The translations under genes were made by a program, and so were the position numbers. A DNA stretch of 21,401 nucleotides, taken from contig JBBRHF010000062.1 of assembly GCA_038223055.1 (NCBI GenBank), positions 1 through 21,401 on the forward strand. Reading direction: 5' to 3'. The DNA is from JBBRHF01 sp038223055 (GTDB lineage: Bacteria; Actinomycetota; Actinomycetes; JACCUZ01). This document shows positions 7,393 to 14,625 of this stretch, one piece after another (the first letter of the stretch is position 1; every line of letters begins with the position of its first letter). Under the pieces are notes generated by a model. The model searched no databases. It had not been told where the DNA came from and saw only the letters and a program-made list of their open reading frames with translations.

Positions 7393-7995
7393 GTGACGAC
7401 AGTGCGGGCAGTTCGGCGAGGAGCGGCGCTGCTCCTGACGCTGCTCGTAGCCGGGGCATGTGTGACCGCCGCCGCATACTGGCACGCCGGGTACCGCGCC
7501 TACGCCGTACGCACAGGCTCGATGGTCCCGACCATTCCCGTCGGCGCCCTGGTCATCGACGCGCCCGTGAGCCGGGACCTGCCCCGGGTCGGGGACGTCA
7601 TCACGTTCTACACACCCACCGGGCCAATCACCCACCGGGTCAACGCTATCTCGTCCGGGCTGACCGAAACCAAAGGCGACGCGAACCGGACGCCCGACGC
7701 GTGGAAGGTGCAGTCCAGCCGGGTCATCGGGCACGTCATCCGGGTCTTCCCGCACGTGGGCTACGCCCTGGTCTTTCTCAAGCAACCGACAGGCGTTCCT
7801 TCACTCGTCCTATTTGCTCTCGCCGCGATCCTGGCGTGGTCGCTGTTCTTCCCGGTCCAGCCCACGGTGGGTCAGCCGACGACCGTCGACCTGCGCACCG
7901 ACGACGAACAGGCGGCGGCTCGCGCCGTAGCCGGGGACCCGGCCCTGGCCGCACCCGCCGCCCAACCGCGCCGCCCCGCGTTCCCGGCCCGGTAG
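7393..7995 (+). CDS. Signal peptidase I, SipW-like (ER-type, Ser/His)
   Basis: This 200-residue membrane protease cleaves signal peptides on the outer face of the membrane. It has one N-terminal membrane segment (about 11-30), the nucleophile Ser43 in TGSMVPTIPVGALV, His81 in ITHRV and acidic GDAN (Asp97) with Asp102 after it. A second membrane segment (about 137-153) is followed by a cytoplasmic Pro/Ala-rich tail. A histidine where ordinary bacterial type I peptidases have lysine marks the S26B/SipW (eukaryote- and archaea-like) class. In Bacillus, SipW processes TasA; here the neighbouring gene encodes a protein with the matching signal, so this is very likely its dedicated processing enzyme. 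Start: GTG at 7393, with an in-frame GTG at 7402 as an alternative; neither has a strong Shine-Dalgarno, so translation may depend on the upstream transcript. Confidence 0.9.
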   Translation: MTTVRAVRRGAALLLTLLVAGACVTAAAYWHAGYRAYAVRTGSMVPTIPVGALVIDAPVSRDLPRVGDVITFYTPTGPITHRVNAISSGLTETKGDANRTPDAWKVQSSRVIGHVIRVFPHVGYALVFLKQPTGVPSLVLFALAAILAWSLFFPVQPTVGQPTTVDLRTDDEQAAARAVAGDPALAAPAAQPRRPAFPAR

Positions 7996-8099
7996 CTGAT
8001 ATCGCGGGCCGCCCTGGGTTGCTCGGCCCGCGTCGGTGACAGCGATGTCGAGGGACTCCTCGCCAAAGCGCCAGGCCATGTGGGCACGGAGGTCGCGGC

Positions 8100-8564
8100 T
8101 CATTTGTCCGCGCACTGGGCCATGTAGTCGAGCATGATCAGCCTGGCGTTCTCGAGGGCTTCGCGCAGTTGCGCGTAGGCCTGCTCTCCCATCTCGGCAG
8201 CGAAGTGCTCCTCAAGGTCTCGGATGTGCCCGAACCCCTTCTGCGCGTAGGCAAGGCCCCTCGTCGTCCAGGTCACCAGCTTGGCGCGCTTGTCGTTCGG
8301 GTCGGGCTTCATCTCCACGAAGCCCAGGTTGACCATGTCCCGGATAACCTCACCCATCGACTGCCTGGTGATCCCTGCCCGCGACGCCATCTCTGAGGGC
8401 CGGCCGCCCTCGTGGTCGAGCGTCGCGAAGACGGCGTTGTGGGAGTTCTTGAGTTCCCGATGGCCGCGCCTGTTCGCCTCGTCGACCGTGTCCTGCTGCA
8501 GGAGTTTGTTCAGCCGGTGCACCGCTGCGATCAGCGGAACGAATTCGCGACTCGGGGTGGGCAC
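8100..8564 (-). CDS. MarR-family transcriptional regulator
   Basis: The product has 154 residues from the GTG at 8564. The frame is open to 8738, but an upstream start would place the palindromic operator inside the gene and exceed the usual MarR length of about 140-160. The central winged helix is visible: RPSEMASRAGITRQSMGEVI as the helix-turn-helix, then FVEMKPDPNDKRAKLVTWT as the wing with the typical DxxDKR motif. Long helices at both ends form the dimer interface. MarR proteins are dimeric repressors released by small ligands or oxidation. The palindrome at 8593-8620, about 29 bases before this start, suggests autoregulation and possibly control of the divergent membrane-protein gene at 8851. 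The ligand is unknown. Confidence 0.88.
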   Translation of the reverse strand: MPTPSREFVPLIAAVHRLNKLLQQDTVDEANRRGHRELKNSHNAVFATLDHEGGRPSEMASRAGITRQSMGEVIRDMVNLGFVEMKPDPNDKRAKLVTWTTRGLAYAQKGFGHIRDLEEHFAAEMGEQAYAQLREALENARLIMLDYMAQCADK

Positions 8565-8592
8565 CGGGGAGCTGTAGCCTCGACATTCGTAT

Positions 8593-8620
8593 GGAAACCT
8601 TCCAATAATGGAAGGATTCC
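8593..8620. promoter_or_regulatory. 28-bp palindromic operator for the MarR regulator
   Basis: On the regulator's strand it reads GGAATCCTTCCA, a TTAT spacer, then TGGAAGGTTTCC: two 12-bp arms with one mismatch, whose inner seven bases (CCTTCCA/TGGAAGG) are perfect. Its size, symmetry and place between the MarR start and its probable promoter (TACTGT just upstream) are typical of a MarR dimer site. It is also an AT-richer island in GC-rich DNA. Confidence 0.75.
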
Positions 8621-8850
8621 TTACAGTATCAGGAGCGGTCAGGCCCAGCAACCGTGTTTCCCTGGCAGTCAGCAGGTCGTCGGCAGTGACGATGCTCGCA
8701 TGGGGCGTTCGGCCACCGCGCGGCCAGGCAGACGACATCCTCGCGGCCTTGCCGGACCTGAGTACCCGGACTCAGGCGCTCGACAGGCAACTGGTGTTCT
8801 ATCGACCAACCGGTTGCTGCGCCGGTAACGCCGACCGGAGGCACCCTGTC

Positions 8851-9216
8851 ATGATCACGACGATCAGCATCCGGAGCCGCACCCGAGCACTGGGCGTTTG
8901 CTGGCTCGCCCTCGGCGTGCCGGTCGGTGCCCTCATCGGCTGGTTGCTCCAGATCTCCGACAACGCACAAGACCGGCGCTTCGGGGCGTACCTGCTCGCA
9001 CTGGGGACACTCTCTCTGGTGCTCGGCGTGACCTTGGTCCAGCGGTCGAGGCCGCGACTGCGGGTAGTCTCGCTCGGCGCGAGCGGACTGTGGGTGCTCG
9101 CCGCCGGCATCGCGATCGCGCTGGCGGACTTCCCGACCGATGCGCTCTGGGGCGGCGGGCTCATCGGCCTAGTAGCGGTGGCGACTGGGGCACTCGCGCT
9201 CGCCTTACGGCCCTGA
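8851..9216 (+). CDS. Small four-helix membrane protein, unknown function
   Basis: This 121-residue protein starts at the ATG at 8851, supported by GGAGG nine bases upstream. Four hydrophobic segments are visible at about 15-33, 46-64, 72-92 and 100-119, with short charged loops (DNAQDRR, QRSRPRLR). It has no signal peptide, cysteine pair or recognisable motif. It is divergent from the MarR gene with the operator between them, so it may belong to the MarR regulon. I do not recognise the family. Confidence 0.72.
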   Translation: MITTISIRSRTRALGVCWLALGVPVGALIGWLLQISDNAQDRRFGAYLLALGTLSLVLGVTLVQRSRPRLRVVSLGASGLWVLAAGIAIALADFPTDALWGGGLIGLVAVATGALALALRP

Positions 9217-9571
9217 CACCACCAGCAAGCTCGGCATAGTCATGCCTTCGGGTGCTCGATACCGCCTCGATATCGAGCGGGGCCACACACTCACACGTTG
9301 CTGGTAGAGCGACATCGACCCCAGCGTCAGCTCCCGTTGATCTTGATGCCAAACGACGAGTAGAGCCAGTTCTGCAGCGTCCCGCGTTCGGGCAGTGCAT
9401 GACTTCGTTACACCGCGGGTCGTCCGGTGGATCCGCGCATAGCGCCCGGCGTCGCCCAACGTAGGGACTTGACCCAAGGGGTCGGCGGGCACCTACATAC
9501 CGTTTAGGACGGGCGAGTTTTGGTCCGGCGGCCGATGCGCGGGAACGCCTTCCGAGACGAGGCCTGCCGGC
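9217..9571. other. Intergenic stretch with one inverted repeat, no gene
   Basis: No open frame here has family resemblance or coding bias. An 8-bp perfect inverted repeat, GCTCGATA (9254-9261) and TATCGAGC (9271-9278), lies 38 bases after the membrane-protein stop and has no U-run. The minus strand around 9345-9400 reads GTLQNWLYSSFGIKINGS then a stop, which may be the last codons of a lost gene but cannot be assigned. The stretch ends at a broken ABC-transporter gene. Confidence 0.45.
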
Positions 9572-9702
9572 ATGATCACGGCAACGGCTCTCACGAAGCG
9601 CTACGGCAACGCCCGGTCGACAGTGACGTGTCACTGCACTGCGAGCCAGGCACCATCACCGGATTCCTCGGCCCCAACGGCGCGGGAAAGTCCACAACCC
9701 TG
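9572..9702 (+). pseudogene. ABC-transporter ATPase, 5' fragment with frameshift
   Basis: The ATG at 9572 begins MITATALTKRYGNAR, a typical ABC ATPase start with its A-loop tyrosine. The sequence then continues one frame over as VDSDVSLHCEPGTITGFLGP followed by NGAGKSTTL, a perfect Walker A. The switch needs a one-base indel near 9615. Homology stops abruptly after the Walker A Leu at about 9702; the Q-loop, LSGGQ signature, Walker B and H-loop are missing. What follows is the opposite-strand hen1 remnant. The intact gene would have coded for the ATPase of a drug- or bacitracin-type ABC exporter of about 300 residues. Confidence 0.72.
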
Positions 9703-10405
9703 GCGCAGCAGCCGCAGCAGAGCGCCCTCACCGCACCGGGCGTCGATGATCCGCTTCGCACCGGCGCCCTTGAGAGCAGCCACCACTGCTGCCTTGCACT
9801 GCTCCACCAGCTGCTCCACCAGCTGCTGCGCCGGCTCCGGGGCCCGGTCGTGTCGCCCTCGCCGTCGCCGTCGCCGTCGCCCTCGCCGTCGCCGGGGACC
9901 GCGGCGCCGGGGACCGCGTTGTCCAGAGCCTCCGGCCGGGTGTCGTCGACCTCGGCCAGTCGACCGACGGCCGTCTCGACGAATTCTCGTGGGTGGGCCA
10001 GGTAGCGACGGCTGATCAGCTCACGGTCGGGGTGTGTCGGAGCGAGCCGGCACCGGCGCGGACCAGCTTGTCGACCTCGTCGCTGCTCACCCAGTAGTGC
10101 TTCGCGTCGTCGAGCACCGGCAGCAGCACATAGAGGTGGTTCAGTGTGGTGGCCGGCGTGGTCTCGCCGGTAAGCCGCAGGTCGACGTACGGCGAGTCGC
10201 CCCATGCTGCGATCGTCGGGTCGAGCGGGACCGGCTCGGCATCGATCGTCCAGCCGAGTGGGGCGAACAACCGCTCGACGAACTCGACCCCGCCGCGGGC
10301 CGGGAGCGTGGGGACATGCACGGACAGCGGCAGGCGCAGCTCGACCAGATCCGGCCGCGCGTCGCATCGGCCGGCCATCGCGGTGGGGAACGCCTTGCCC
10401 AGGGC
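9703..10405 (-). pseudogene. hen1: Bacterial Hen1 RNA 2'-O-methyltransferase, frameshifted internal fragment
   Basis: Three minus-strand frames together give a Hen1 core. First frame (about 10405-10045): ALGKAFPTAMAGRCDARPDL, then LYVLLPVLDDAKHYWVSSDE, from the bacterial Hen1 N-terminal domain. Second frame (about 10050-9850): THPDRELISRRYLAH and an acidic GDGEGDGDGDGEGD linker. Third frame (about 9845-9705): AAVVAALKGAGAKRIIDARC, then GEGALLRLL, the start of the SAM-binding methyltransferase domain. Hen1 methylates the 2'-OH at a repair junction made with Pnkp, protecting repaired RNA from re-cleavage by ribotoxins. At least two frameshifts are present, and both ends (the N-terminus and the catalytic metal-binding part) are missing. 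No pnkp is seen beside it. Confidence 0.72.
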
Positions 10406-10635
10406 AGGCTGCGGGTCCGATGGCTGTCGGTGCGAACACGCGCCGCGGGTCGCATCAGCGCTGCGGCTTGCTCATCGACATCTTCGCGGCAGGCGACGGC
10501 TGGGCTCAGTGCATCGAGTAGATGCGCGTCGTAATGGTCGTGGCCGGCCTTGTGGATCTGACCGCCCCTCCCACCGAGTCCGGCCACGCGCCCGACACAG
10601 GTTGTTGCCGTTTCGTGACCGGAAAGGGGTGGCCC

Positions 10636-10887
10636 GTGCACGCCACAGGCAGGATCGTGGTCGGCATGCGGCGTGCTGGGTGGCTGTGGGCCTACATAGC
10701 CCCGAGATCTGAGCCGGACCCGATGTTCGCGACCTACGTCGACGCCGCGCTGCACGTCGAGGGTGACCTGATCTGTCCCGACTGCCTGCAGTGGATCGAC
10801 GCGGGTGACCACGTGCGCCGCAACGGCGTCGGGATGCTCGAGCACGAGATGTGCCCCCCGCTGGCTGCCCGCCGGCGTCGCGCCTGA
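10636..10887 (+). CDS. Small hypothetical protein with zinc-ribbon-like Cys/His motif
   Basis: The product has 83 residues from the GTG at 10636, favoured by GGAAAGGGG seven bases upstream. The frame is open from 10522, and an ATG at 10723 would give a 54-residue core. Coding bias is strongest from 10723 onward. The C-terminal part reads CPDCLQWIDAGDHVRRNG, then HEMCPP: CxxC followed about 25 residues later by HxxC, compatible with a single small zinc site. There is no membrane segment or signal. I do not recognise the family, and neighbours give no functional clue. Confidence 0.55.
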   Translation: MHATGRIVVGMRRAGWLWAYIAPRSEPDPMFATYVDAALHVEGDLICPDCLQWIDAGDHVRRNGVGMLEHEMCPPLAARRRRA

Positions 10888-10905
10888 CGCAGCGGCGGGT
10901 CCTGG

Positions 10906-11277
10906 CTACTTCGGGAGATGGCAGACGGCCTCGACGTTGTTGCCGTCCGGGTCTCGGACGAAGGCGCCGTAGTAGTTGAGGTGGTATTCCGGCCACACAC
11001 GCGGTTCGTGCAGTACGTCGGCGCCGGCCCCGACCGCACGCTCGAAGAACTCGCGCACCGCGGCTCGGTTGGGAGCGGCAAAGGCGATGTGCGACTCCCG
11101 GAATCCTTCTCCGGTCCTCCGGGGCCCCAGCCAGAAGTCGGGCATGGGCGCCACGCCAAAGCCGATGACGTCTCCGAAGTCCATCAGACGCTCGCCGCCC
11201 ACCGCGGCGAGCACGACGTCGTAGAAGGCGGCGCTGGCGGCGACGTCGGCACACTGAATGGCGAGGTGGTCGAGCAT
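10906..11277 (-). CDS. VOC (glyoxalase/bleomycin-resistance-like) family protein
   Basis: The 123-residue product begins MLDHLAIQCADV at the ATG at 11277, with AGGA about nine bases upstream. It has the two beta-alpha-beta-beta-beta units of the VOC fold: DHLAIQ... near the start and ESHIAFAAPNRAAVREFF in the middle, ending with GAFVRDPDGNNVEAVCH, the classical last strands. His4, His63 and the C-terminal Glu are in positions that often hold a divalent metal. The substrate cannot be told from sequence. It is divergent, 75 bp apart, from a pterin dehydratase that also carries a VOC module, so the two may share a promoter region. Confidence 0.88.
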   Translation of the reverse strand: MLDHLAIQCADVAASAAFYDVVLAAVGGERLMDFGDVIGFGVAPMPDFWLGPRRTGEGFRESHIAFAAPNRAAVREFFERAVGAGADVLHEPRVWPEYHLNYYGAFVRDPDGNNVEAVCHLPK

Positions 11278-11352
11278 CGAGCCATCCTGGCAGGTGCGGT
11301 TCCGACGCGCCAGGAACGATCGGCCCTCGCGCCGCGGGACAATAATGAGGCC

Positions 11353-12000
11353 ATGGAGAAACTCACCACCACCCAGATCCTCGACGCCGGCCTCGACGAC
11401 TGGCGCAAGCTCGCCCAGGGCCTCCAGGCGCGCTTCCTCACCGGCAACTTTGTCGCCGGCCTCAAGTTCGTCACCGCAGTCACCGAGGCCGCCGAGAGCG
11501 CCAACCACCATCCGGACGTGACGCTGACCTACCCATTCGTGGACCTGAAGCTGATCAGCCACGACGTCTCCCAGGTCACTCAGCGCGACGTCGACCTCGC
11601 CCGGCGGATCAGCGACATCGCCCGAGAGCAGGGGATCGTCGCGAAGCCGAGTGCCCTGGCCGAGTTCGAGCTTGCGCTGGACACCGCCGACCTCGCCGCC
11701 GTCGGACCCTTCTGGGCTGCCCTTCTTACCGGGAGCCCCGGCTCACTCACGGGCGACGACGTGCTCGATCCGCGAATGCGGGTGCCACTGCTCTGGTTCC
11801 AGCACACCGACGCACACGAGGCTCCGCGCCAGCGTTTCCACGTCGACCTGTGGGTGCCGCACGACGTCGCCGAGGAGCGGATCGCGGCCGCGGTCGCCGC
11901 GGGTGGTCGGGTGGTCGATCAGGAGAACGCCCCGTCGTACGTCGTGCTGGCCGACCCTGAGGGAAACAAGGCGTGCGTGTGCACCTGCCTCGGGCGGTGA
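11353..12000 (+). CDS. 4a-hydroxytetrahydrobiopterin dehydratase fused to a VOC domain
   Basis: The 215-residue product begins at the ATG at 11353. Residues 1-95 form a pterin-4a-carbinolamine dehydratase (PCD/DCoH) domain: LQARFLTGNFVAGLKFV, the active-site signature ANHHPDVTLTYPFVDLKL with two adjacent histidines, then SHDVSQVTQRDVDLARRI. PCD dehydrates 4a-hydroxytetrahydropterin so that the cofactor of aromatic-amino-acid hydroxylases can be recycled. Residues 105-215 are a VOC/glyoxalase-like domain (LLWFQHTDAHEAPRQRFHVD, then YVVLADPEGNKACVCTC). The fusion is found in actinobacteria, but the role of the second half is unknown, and no aromatic-acid hydroxylase gene is nearby. GAGG is only two bases from the ATG, so the ribosome-binding site is weak; the signature region fixes the start within a few codons. 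Confidence 0.88.
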   Translation: MEKLTTTQILDAGLDDWRKLAQGLQARFLTGNFVAGLKFVTAVTEAAESANHHPDVTLTYPFVDLKLISHDVSQVTQRDVDLARRISDIAREQGIVAKPSALAEFELALDTADLAAVGPFWAALLTGSPGSLTGDDVLDPRMRVPLLWFQHTDAHEAPRQRFHVDLWVPHDVAEERIAAAVAAGGRVVDQENAPSYVVLADPEGNKACVCTCLGR

Positions 12001-12097
12001 GAGTCGCTGGGGTGAGAGTCGCTGAGCCGTCGACCGGTTGGCACGGCTCTCTCGTCGCCTCGCGGGCCCTGGGACGACCACAAGGGCGCCAGCTTGG

Positions 12098-12793
12098 TCA
12101 CGCGGCGGGGGAGGCGAACCAGACCGTCCGCTTCTCCCACACGCCCGGACCGAGACGGCGACCGGAGCAGACGACGATCGCCAACTGCGGCGGGCCGGTC
12201 CGGCTGTAGTAGCGGGGCAGGCCGCGCGCCGCCAGCACCTCGACCCGCTCGGTGACCCGGTAGCACAGCTGCGCCGTGTCGCCGCGCAGCACGATCCGGT
12301 CGCCGCGGTGCAGCAGGGCGAGGAGTCGGTTGCCGAGCGCGCTGCCGTCCGGCCAGGTGTGCGCGTTGAGCAGGACGTTGCCCGCCGGGTCCCCGGGGGC
12401 GATGCCCTGCTGGCGGTCCCACGCGAACAGCGACTTCCCGCGTCGGGTGAGGGGAGGTGCTCCGGGAACCCCGTCAGCAGCCCGAGCCGGCGTGACGACG
12501 GATGCGCTCCGCGTGACTCTCGCGACGGCGATCGTCCGAGGCGCGAAACGGTGCGCGACCGTGTCGCAGGGGGCGCGTGGCGGCGGCGTCGTTGCGGCCG
12601 ACGCAGGGGAAGGGGACGAATGCGAAGGCGACGGGGTGGCGGCCGGCTCGACCTGCCCCACCGCGGGGCCCTGCGCGTCCGTCCCCCCTTCGTCACCGGG
12701 CCCGGCCAGCCAGACGACGACTCCAGCCACGATCACCGCCACGGCGACGCCGACCGCCCCCTTCACCTGCGCGGGGGAGGGACGTCGAGGCAT
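12098..12793 (-). CDS. Class F sortase
   Basis: The 231-residue product begins at the ATG at 12793 (MPRRPSPAQVKGAVG); the open frame continues upstream but lacks coding character. One N-terminal membrane anchor (about 13-31) precedes a Pro/Ser/Thr-rich stalk (about 45-75) and the sortase barrel. Catalytic residues are visible: His145 in LLNAHTWPDGSALG, Cys209 in AIVVCSGRR and Arg222 in WEKRTVWFA. Class F sortases are actinobacterial transpeptidases on the outer membrane face that join sorting-signal proteins to the cell wall; many have no known substrate, and no LPXTG-type protein is encoded in this window. Length and topology are normal. Confidence 0.88.
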   Translation of the reverse strand: MPRRPSPAQVKGAVGVAVAVIVAGVVVWLAGPGDEGGTDAQGPAVGQVEPAATPSPSHSSPSPASAATTPPPRAPCDTVAHRFAPRTIAVARVTRSASVVTPARAADGVPGAPPLTRRGKSLFAWDRQQGIAPGDPAGNVLLNAHTWPDGSALGNRLLALLHRGDRIVLRGDTAQLCYRVTERVEVLAARGLPRYYSRTGPPQLAIVVCSGRRLGPGVWEKRTVWFASPAA

Positions 12794-12984
12794 GGTTCCA
12801 GGGTAGGCCGTACCCGGCAGCGGTTCAGCCCATCGTCTTGGCGCCGTCCAGGGACTCCCGGATGATGTCCCAGGTGACACTTTCTGGTCGCAATCGGGTG
12901 AGACTCGATCCCTGGCGAACACAAGTTCGCGGACCCTGTGGCTGACACCGGGCCGACGATCAGCCGGCAGGACGCTGACTCGGC

Positions 12985-13482
12985 TCACGGTGCCGGCGGC
13001 CGGCCCGACGCACGCAGGACCCCAGCAGACTGACCGGCGGACGACCACGATCCGGACAACTCGATCACCGCGAGGGCCGAGGTGGGCATCGACACCGACG
13101 CGCCGGTCAAGCGCGCGACCAGTTCCTCGATCCCCGGGTTGTGCCCGACCAGGACGACCGTGCGGAGGTCGTCAGGCAACTCGCGCACGACGCCGAGCAG
13201 ACCCTGCACGGAGGCGTCGTACACGCGGTCCTCGATCCTGGTCCTCGGGCGGTCGTCCAGTGCCGCCGAGACGAGCTTCCAGGTGCTGCGGGCGCGCCGT
13301 GCGGGTGACACGACGGCCAGGTCGATGCGACCGACGCTCCCGGCCAGCCACCGACCTGCCTCCGGCGCCTGACGGCGGCCGCGCTTGCCCAGCGGCCGGT
13401 CGATGTCGATGTCCTCGCCCGACCAGTCGGACTTCGCGTGCCGCAGCAGGATCAGGGTGCGCTTATCGGGACGCCGCGTCAT
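12985..13482 (-). CDS. sixA: SixA-like histidine phosphatase (phosphoglycerate-mutase superfamily)
   Basis: The 165-residue product begins at the ATG at 13482 (MTRRPDKRTL). The phosphate-handling RHA motif sits at LILLRHAKSDWS, with His15 as nucleophile, and a second catalytic His114 in VVLVGHNPGIEE. The compact length and SDW signature match SixA, which dephosphorylates phosphohistidine proteins; in E. coli it acts on the phosphotransferase system through NPr. It is divergent from dhaK with 138 bp between them. The neighbouring dha operon encodes a phosphohistidine relay (EIIA-HPr-EI), so a regulatory link is attractive but unproven. Proteins of this group are also annotated broadly as histidine phosphatases. 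Confidence 0.85.
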   Translation of the reverse strand: MTRRPDKRTLILLRHAKSDWSGEDIDIDRPLGKRGRRQAPEAGRWLAGSVGRIDLAVVSPARRARSTWKLVSAALDDRPRTRIEDRVYDASVQGLLGVVRELPDDLRTVVLVGHNPGIEELVARLTGASVSMPTSALAVIELSGSWSSAGQSAGVLRASGRPPAP

Positions 13483-13620
13483 CAGCCCAGTGTGGTCAAG
13501 AAGACAGTCTGGCGCTGCCGCTGGCCGGAACGGTCGACAGGTGCGTCGTATCGCTCCTACGCTGTGGCCCCTTCGGTGGACCTCCAGTCCCGGCCCGCCG
13601 ACCCGGGAAAGGGAGCTCAC

Positions 13621-14622
13621 ATGAAGAAGCTGATCAACGATCCGAACGACGTGGTGGCCGAGGCGCTGCTGGGCATGGAGGCGGCCCACCGCGATCTGAA
13701 AGTCGACCACGACAACAAGATCATCTATAGGGGGGATGCGCCGCGCAAGGACAAGGTCGGCGTCGTCTCCGGTGGCGGCTCCGGGCACGAGCCGATGCAC
13801 GGCGGGTTCGTCGGTATGGGCATGCTCGACGCCGCCTGTGCGGGCGAGATCTTCACCTCACCGGTGCCCGACCAGATGCTGGCGGCGACCAAGCTGGTCG
13901 ACGGCGGTGCGGGTGTCCTGCACATCGTGAAGAACTACACCGGCGACGTGATGAACTTCGAGATGGCGGCCGAGATGGCGGCCGCGGAGTCCGGTGCCCG
14001 CGTCGTGTCCGTCGTCACCGACGACGACGTCGCGGTCGAGGACAGCACCTGGACCGCCGGGCGTCGCGGTGTGGGCGTGACCGTGCTGCTGGAGAAGATC
14101 GCGGGCGCGGCGGCCGAGCAGGGTCGCGACCTCGACACGGTCGCCGAGGTCGCCCGCACCGTCAACGCCAACGGCCGCAGCATGGGAGTTGCCCTCACCT
14201 CCTGCACGGTTCCGGCCGCAGGCAAGCCGACATTCGACCTCGGCGAGGGCGAGATGGAGCTCGGCGTGGGCATCCACGGTGAGCCGGGGCGGCGACGCGT
14301 GCCGCTCGCGCCGGCGAAGGAGATCGCGGCCATGCTGCTCGAGCCGATCCTGGCCGACCTGCCGTTCTCCCGTGGCGACGGGGTCCTCGCGTTCGTCAAC
14401 GGGCTCGGCGGCACTCCCTTGATCGAGCTCTACGTCCTGTTCAACGAGGTCAACAAGATCCTCACCGGTCACGGGGTGGAGATCGCCCGGTCCCTGGTCG
14501 GGTCCTACATCACCTCGCTGGAGATGGCCGGCTCGTCGATCACGCTGGTCAAGGTCGACGACGACTTGCTCTCGCTCTGGGACGCCCCGGTCAACACCCC
14601 CGGGCTGCGATGGGGCAGCTGA
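13621..14622 (+). CDS. dhaK: PTS-type dihydroxyacetone kinase, substrate-binding subunit DhaK
   Basis: The 333-residue product has an ATG at 13621 with AAAGGGAG seven bases upstream. DhaK binds dihydroxyacetone covalently as a hemiaminal and presents it to DhaL-ADP for phosphorylation. Seen here: GGGSGHEPMHGGFVG at 51-65 with the conserved His56, NYTGDVMNFEMA around Asp109, and GVGIHGEPGRRR with His219, the expected covalent substrate-binding residue. Length agrees with E. coli DhaK (356) and actinobacterial homologues. It is the first gene of an operon: dhaL begins three bases after its stop. No dhaR-type activator is adjacent. Confidence 0.97.
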   Translation: MKKLINDPNDVVAEALLGMEAAHRDLKVDHDNKIIYRGDAPRKDKVGVVSGGGSGHEPMHGGFVGMGMLDAACAGEIFTSPVPDQMLAATKLVDGGAGVLHIVKNYTGDVMNFEMAAEMAAAESGARVVSVVTDDDVAVEDSTWTAGRRGVGVTVLLEKIAGAAAEQGRDLDTVAEVARTVNANGRSMGVALTSCTVPAAGKPTFDLGEGEMELGVGIHGEPGRRRVPLAPAKEIAAMLLEPILADLPFSRGDGVLAFVNGLGGTPLIELYVLFNEVNKILTGHGVEIARSLVGSYITSLEMAGSSITLVKVDDDLLSLWDAPVNTPGLRWGS

Positions 14623-14625
14623 GCG

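Noticed and set aside
8608..8850. Upstream extension of the membrane-protein frame to 8608
   Set aside because: The ATG at 8851 has a good GGAGG, and the extension would start inside the MarR operator and lacks coding character.
9843..9900. CRISPR-like or satellite repeat of GCCGTC hexamers
   Set aside because: It is a short simple repeat encoding the acidic Gly/Asp linker of the hen1 remnant; there are no spacers.
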